64,000 bases of DNA, taken from contig JAJKFJ010021401.1 of NCBI GenBank assembly GCA_027382625.1, positions 23,729 to 87,728 of the forward strand, written 5' to 3'. The notes beneath the pieces were generated by a model. The model had not been told where the DNA came from and did no database searches. It saw only the letters and a list, made by a program, of their open reading frames with translations. The stretch comes from Tetmemena sp. SeJ-2015. Taxonomy: Eukaryota; Ciliophora; Spirotrichea; Sporadotrichida; Oxytrichidae. The position numbers and the translations under genes are program-made. Below, piece after piece: positions 59,990-64,000 of this stretch (its first letter is position 1; every line of letters starts with the position of its first letter).

Positions 59990-61535
59990 TCATTGAAATT
60001 TAGAAGCTATTTGTCTAAACTGAGTAATATCTTATTGCACAGATATCGGACAATCAAATCCTACCTACTCTTTCTTCAGTCTCTGCTTTCTTTATTTCTC
60101 TAAACTTTTTAATTCAATTAAAAAATCATATTAGGATATTTAAAAAATAAAAATATACAATATTTTATATAAATTATTGATCTATAAGTTTCTGTACTTG
60201 TCCCAAACTTCTTCACTAGTTAGTTAATTGTCCTTCTTATCTTTTGTTTTATCAGGGCTGAAGAACTGAATGTAATCGAGCTAACCAGTTAGAATAAGCC
60301 TAACCTAACTACTGTCAAGCCAAGTTATTCTTTTTCCCATTTGCCAAATTCCAAACTATATCTCACTTTCCTCATCTTTCTTGTACTTCCCAATTCCATG
60401 TTACTTTCCTAGATGCCACCAACCGAAAAATACTCTTCCATCTGGCCAGTAGTATATTTATATATTTTATAAATTAAACCTCATTATATTCCATATCCTT
60501 CCTTTTAGTCATTTAGGAACTTAGCCTTCGTAGCTTTTGTTGTCTGGATACACAATTTTGCCTACTCCTTCCATATTATTCTTAATGAGACCTCCCATGT
60601 ACTACTTCCCATCTTTCCAAGTCAATTGTCCGAAGCCCTGCATAACTCCATTTTGCCACTCTCCTTTATAATGAGTGCCCGAATCTGCAAACATTTATTC
60701 TCCTAAGCCATGCTTAGCTCCTTCAATAAATTGCCCATCGTAGATAGACCCATTAGGCTGTCTTTCTTTGCCATGTCCATGTTGTTTATCAAATTTCCAC
60801 TATCCATCATACACTGCACCCTGTGTGTTAGTGTACTACCCATTTCCGTGAGCCATAGACAGATAGAAATCTCCCTCGTACACATTCCCGACTTCATCCT
60901 AAAACGTTCCTTATCCTTAGGCGTAACCCCATTCCCACTCCCCTTCATAAAATGCTCCATTCACCCATTCCATCCGTCCTCTTCCATCTCTAAATCCTCC
61001 TTTCCACTCCCCCACATATATTCCTCCGTTTCTATATTTATAAGGAGCTTTAGTAGTTCTTTTAACTGACCTCAAGTTTATGGTTTTTTCTAAAGCAATT
61101 AATTCTTTTAATTGCTTACTTTTGGAGATAGTTTCCATAATTTCATCTTTTGAAAAATACTTGGTTTGCCTCCTATACTTCTCTCTATTGAACTATAGCT
61201 GTCTAGTCTTGAATCTTGATAGTTGGCCTCTTGCCCAAGCTTGAATGATGATAATGCTCTTGATGTTAGAAACCATCATTTAATCCATTTTCTAAAAGCA
61301 ATTAGAGGTCGTTAAAATTACTTACAGAATTTTTAATTACTTTATGAGTCTTAGAAGTTTTTGTCTGATCCAAAATATACTGAGCCCCTCTGTACTTCTA
61401 AGGAAGAATTGCGTAATCTGAAGACTTTCTCAGTTAGTCTAGCGCTTTGGAATCGTTACTTTCATCATAATCATTGAACTCTATATTCTGTTCTCCTCCA
61501 CAACTTTTGCAAGCTGTGCATGCATTATTTCCCAT
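59990..61535 (-). CDS. MORN-repeat protein with an IQ motif and acylation-type N-terminus
   Basis: Starts at ATG 61535-61533: MGNNACTACKSCGG, which fits N-myristoylation with Cys palmitoylation, so membrane attachment is likely. An intron at about 61288-61325 (GTAAGT..TTTAG) joins to SIIIIQAWARGQLSRFK, an IQ-type calmodulin site. At least eight MORN repeats follow from about 61045 to 60400 (GGIYVGEWKGGFRDG, GAFYEGEWEWG, GSIYDGQFIEG, THYKGEWQNG). MORN proteins tether membranes or scaffolds, often in cilia and cortex. A 32-bp IES with pointer TATATT at 60453 interrupts a repeat and restores GYGIYYWPDGR. A one-base frame offset at about 60523 remains. The last reading ends at TGA 59992-59990 and probably includes another insert near 60110-60180. 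Confidence 0.75.
60453..60484 (-). other. IES with pointer TATATT (32 bp) in the MORN gene
   Basis: Plus-strand TATATT at 60453-60458 and 60485-60490. Minus-strand excision restores a complete MORN repeat, GYGIYYWPDGRVFFG, and removes a TGA. Confidence 0.72.
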
Positions 61536-61591
61536 TAATTCTTCTAATTTATTCAAATTTATATTCCAATACAATTCTTAAGAATTATCAT

Positions 61592-64000
61592 TCAAATAAT
61601 TTTAAGCATATTTAAATCATTAAACAATGACCAAAGCTATTTTTGGGCATCATTTAAACATCAAGATTATTTATTAATTTTATTTCAAGATATTTTATTT
61701 ATTATTCAATTTACAAATAATTAATTTAGATGATGATCGATAGGAAATTCAAAGCTGCTAAGACAAGAACCAATTTCATTAGATTTTAAATTGTGAGCTT
61801 GAGCTCAGCCATATCTGCTTGATATTCCTTGATACTAATGAATCCACCTTGCTGATTCTATGCTGAATTTATATTCTATTGCTAGACTAAAGGAGCTTGA
61901 GCTTAGTTATTATCTATTATTGCCTCAGATAAATGAGTTTTGTTGGTTTCTGATTTGATCTTCTTTTCATTATTTTTCTTGGTTCTATTTTACTTTCGAG
62001 GCTATGAACTAGACTATGCAGATGGCTCACTCTTCTCCCATATTTCTTTCATGGTAGTTTTTAGTTGGAGGAGTCTAGTAATTAGAGCCTCTTAGTAAGG
62101 TCCCTTGCCATAACAATCCCTCAATGAATTTTCAGTCTCTTTCACTACCGTGGATTGAATAAATCTAATTGGCTTTACGATGTTTACTTTAAATTCAGCT
62201 CTTATATTTGTTTTTGGATTTTATAAATAAATTAGTATCACAATCTACTTGAGTCAGAATCATTTTATACTCTATAGTAAACGAATCTGCATAAGGAAAA
62301 CCCTCATTTATTATAGTAGCTTTTCTAACTATCATTCTAGGAGATATTATGTAATTATCCACATTCAGATGACACAAATTTTACTTAGGCTACATAAACT
62401 TTGGCTTTTCTGTTAAATTAAAAACAAATGCAGTAAGTCCATTCTATAAGAGTGAACCAGCTGCCAATTTTTAAATTCTGAAGGAGGAGGACAAGGTGAT
62501 TCTTATTTAGAAAAATATTCTGGTAAATCTAGCTTATCAATATAATTATTGTAATTAAGCTTTTAGACACTGAACTTTAGATCCGTATTTGTGAGGGGAT
62601 ATTTTTCAAGCCACTCCATAAGACTTAGAGACTCTAATTGTTCAAATTTTAAGTCGAAATTCACAAAAACCAACGCAGCATGCTTTAAGCTGCAATCTAT
62701 AGTCTCTTCCATTAAAGTCAAATTGTATTTATCATAATCTGGAATTTGGTTTTTCATTTGTTAAATTCTAGCATTTTCAACTTAAGTGAACTCTTCATTG
62801 ATTGCAAACTTCGAATTATCAAAAGTTTAAAATAAGTTCCTTTTTATACCACTTTCATCTCTTAATCCTAATTATTATCTTCGTTCTAATCCTCGCCTTA
62901 ATCTTCATCATCATCTTCTAAATTACTAGCTTCAGCGTTTATATCACTCTAAGCTATAGGCTTATCCTCGATGCTTGCACTTCTACTTCCTTGATTGCTG
63001 TTTTCTCCTGTCTTAGCTCCATCTTCGGATATGTTATTTTCCTCTCGATATAATTTAGACAGTAGTTCGAATGCGTTATCTCTAAACACAAAACTTGTGA
63101 AGAATATCTCCTTCTATTCTTTTGTTACAACTGCTATTGAGTTGTCGAAAACCATGGCATTAGTTTTCTTTTCTATTTTAGAGATATTTTTAAAATAAAT
63201 CTGAACCTTGGTTTCTTTTCCAAACAACGTCTTGGCATTAAAGTAGGAATGAAAGCATATCCTTTTGTTAAGAAAATATATAATTCGTAACATACATTCT
63301 CCCTTGAAGTAATATTTTAAGCTAGATAGCCGATGAAAATGTTTCCAATGCCTTTTCACCTTGCTCCATCTTACTAAATTTCTCTGATATGAATTTTGCA
63401 TTTGAATCTGGCTCTTCATTGTTCGGCAGCAACTAATTTGCTGGATCTTAAGCAATATCATTATTCTACTTGGCAGTTTTCAATAGTTCAATATCCTTTT
63501 TCATTTCTTCATCTGCATCTAAGTCTTCTTTGATTGCATATTTATCTAGAGTCTGCTTCATGGGACTTATGCCATTATTTTTAGCTCCTCCTAGCTCAAT
63601 AAAATAAAAAAGCTGCATTTGAAATGATTTGCTGTTAGGTTTAGGCATGAAGTTTCTTATCACTGATGGTCTTTAAAATAAAGTTTGTAATAACTCAGAT
63701 TAATTCCTATTCTAATCACCAACTCTAAAGTTATTAAACTCATCTCCTCCGTCTGCACTCTTACCATCATACTACTTATCAGAGTTTTAAACGCTATCAA
63801 ATAGCTAGTTAACAATATTTATCTTAAAGAAAATATACCACATATAAATATCAAATACTTATTCTAATTATATCTGTAACAATTTTAACATTTCTTATTC
63901 AATTTACTGTATAAAAATATCTATAACAGCTTTTGAATTGTTGCTCCGACCTTCGAGAGAATTGTTTAGTGACCTATTTGATATGTTTGAATTCCTTCTT
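61592..64000 (-). CDS. GRAM-VASt lipid-transfer protein (Lam/Aster type), 5' end outside the window
   Basis: Reads right to left from the window edge. The GRAM domain is clear: LQGRMYVTNYICFHSYF, NAKTLFGKETKVQIYFKNISKIEKK, FFTSFVFRDNAF (63320-63070), once a 19-bp ATAT-bounded IES at 63257 is removed. An acidic linker follows, then a VASt-type region (about 62820-62080: CSLKHAALVFVNFDLKFEQL, MEWLEKYP, KSKTN, FGLRDCYGKGPYQEA). A Lys-rich tail and one hydrophobic helix (LMKLVLVLAALNFLSIII, about 61780-61730) come last. This order matches Lam/GRAMD1 proteins, which move sterol between the ER and plasma membrane at contact sites. Stop TGA 61594-61592. IESs are also likely near 63820-63910, 62830-62900 and 62440-62520. 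Confidence 0.72.
63257..63275 (-). other. IES with pointer ATAT (19 bp) in the GRAM domain
   Basis: ATAT at 63257-63260 and 63276-63279 on the plus strand. Removing 19 bp joins MYVTNYI to CFHSYFNAK, the expected GRAM core. The neighbourhood is AT-rich, so the exact edge may shift by two bases. Confidence 0.65.

Noticed and set aside
60710..61069. 119-codon plus-strand open frame and a Met-rich minus-strand frame over the MORN region
   Set aside because: The third minus frame contains regular MORN repeats with TAA/TAG as Gln; these two are shadows.
1..64000. Interpretation as bacterial DNA or as a eukaryote with the standard code
   Set aside because: Actin, M1 aminopeptidase, kelch, TTLL and DHHC genes all require TAA/TAG as sense codons, and introns and IESs are present.
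1..64000. Paramecium or Tetrahymena germline DNA
   Set aside because: The inserts are not consistently bounded by TA dinucleotides, pointers vary in sequence and length, and the scrambled actin with an inversion is a spirotrich trait.
1..64000. Germline transposons such as TBE, CRISPR arrays, tRNA or rRNA genes, C4A4 telomere repeats
   Set aside because: No transposase-like reading, regular spaced repeats, cloverleaf-like genes or telomeric runs were seen by eye. A profile search could still find degraded elements in the AT-rich spacers.

Overview
The window looks like germline (micronuclear) DNA of a spirotrich (hypotrich or stichotrich) ciliate. Three observations support this. (1) Every recognisable gene reads through only if TAA and TAG encode Gln and TGA is the sole stop. 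(2) The conserved genes are interrupted by two kinds of insert: short GT..AG introns (about 25-110 nt), and AT-rich inserts without splice signals that are bounded by short direct repeats. The second kind behaves as internal eliminated sequences (IESs) bounded by pointers. (3) The actin gene is physically scrambled. Its segments lie in the order 2-3-5-4-1, segment 1 is inverted, and every junction has a matching pointer of 4-12 bp. That is the hallmark of a hypotrich micronuclear locus. It is not expected in a macronuclear nanochromosome, nor in Paramecium or Tetrahymena.

Layout. 1-5.6 kb: a 3' gene end, then a long fragmented gene with an RGS-like part. 6-7.6 kb, minus: a two-FHA protein and a small MGG.. 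protein. 7.7-17 kb, plus: a KH-domain fragment, a DHHC palmitoyltransferase, a Q/N-rich protein, a Donson homologue and an unusual DEDDh exonuclease. 17-19 kb, minus: a C2H2 zinc finger joined to LRRs. 19-25 kb, plus: a coiled-coil protein, a divergent casein-kinase-1-like gene and a polyglutamine protein. 25.4-31.2 kb: two paralogous SANT/FYR chromatin-type genes tail to tail. 31.4-33.6 kb, minus: a TRIM-like RING/B-box gene. 33.7-37.6 kb, plus: a long disordered protein. 37.6-39.2 kb: scrambled actin. 39.6-41.6 kb, minus: the C-terminal membrane half of a large surface protein. 41.6-43.2 kb, plus: a tubulin-tyrosine-ligase-like gene. 43.4-51 kb, plus: the signal peptide, Cys-rich repeats and REJ-like half of a large surface protein. 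51-54 kb, plus: an M1 aminopeptidase. 54.5-64 kb, minus: coiled-coil/ARM, kelch, MORN/IQ and GRAM-VASt (Lam/Aster-type) genes.

There is no operon logic. Genes are packed on both strands, often with only 5-100 bp between stops or starts, as expected if each becomes its own macronuclear nanochromosome. The most notable inference is that the 43.4-51 kb and 39.6-41.6 kb loci are the two halves of one gene. They are inverted relative to each other, share a 12-bp motif exactly at the facing ends, and enclose the whole TTLL gene.

CDS coordinates below are outer limits and include introns and IESs. Single-nucleotide frame breaks in several genes could be tiny IESs, assembly indels or decay, and cannot be told apart by eye. 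No tRNA, rRNA, CRISPR array, transposase gene or telomeric repeat was seen.
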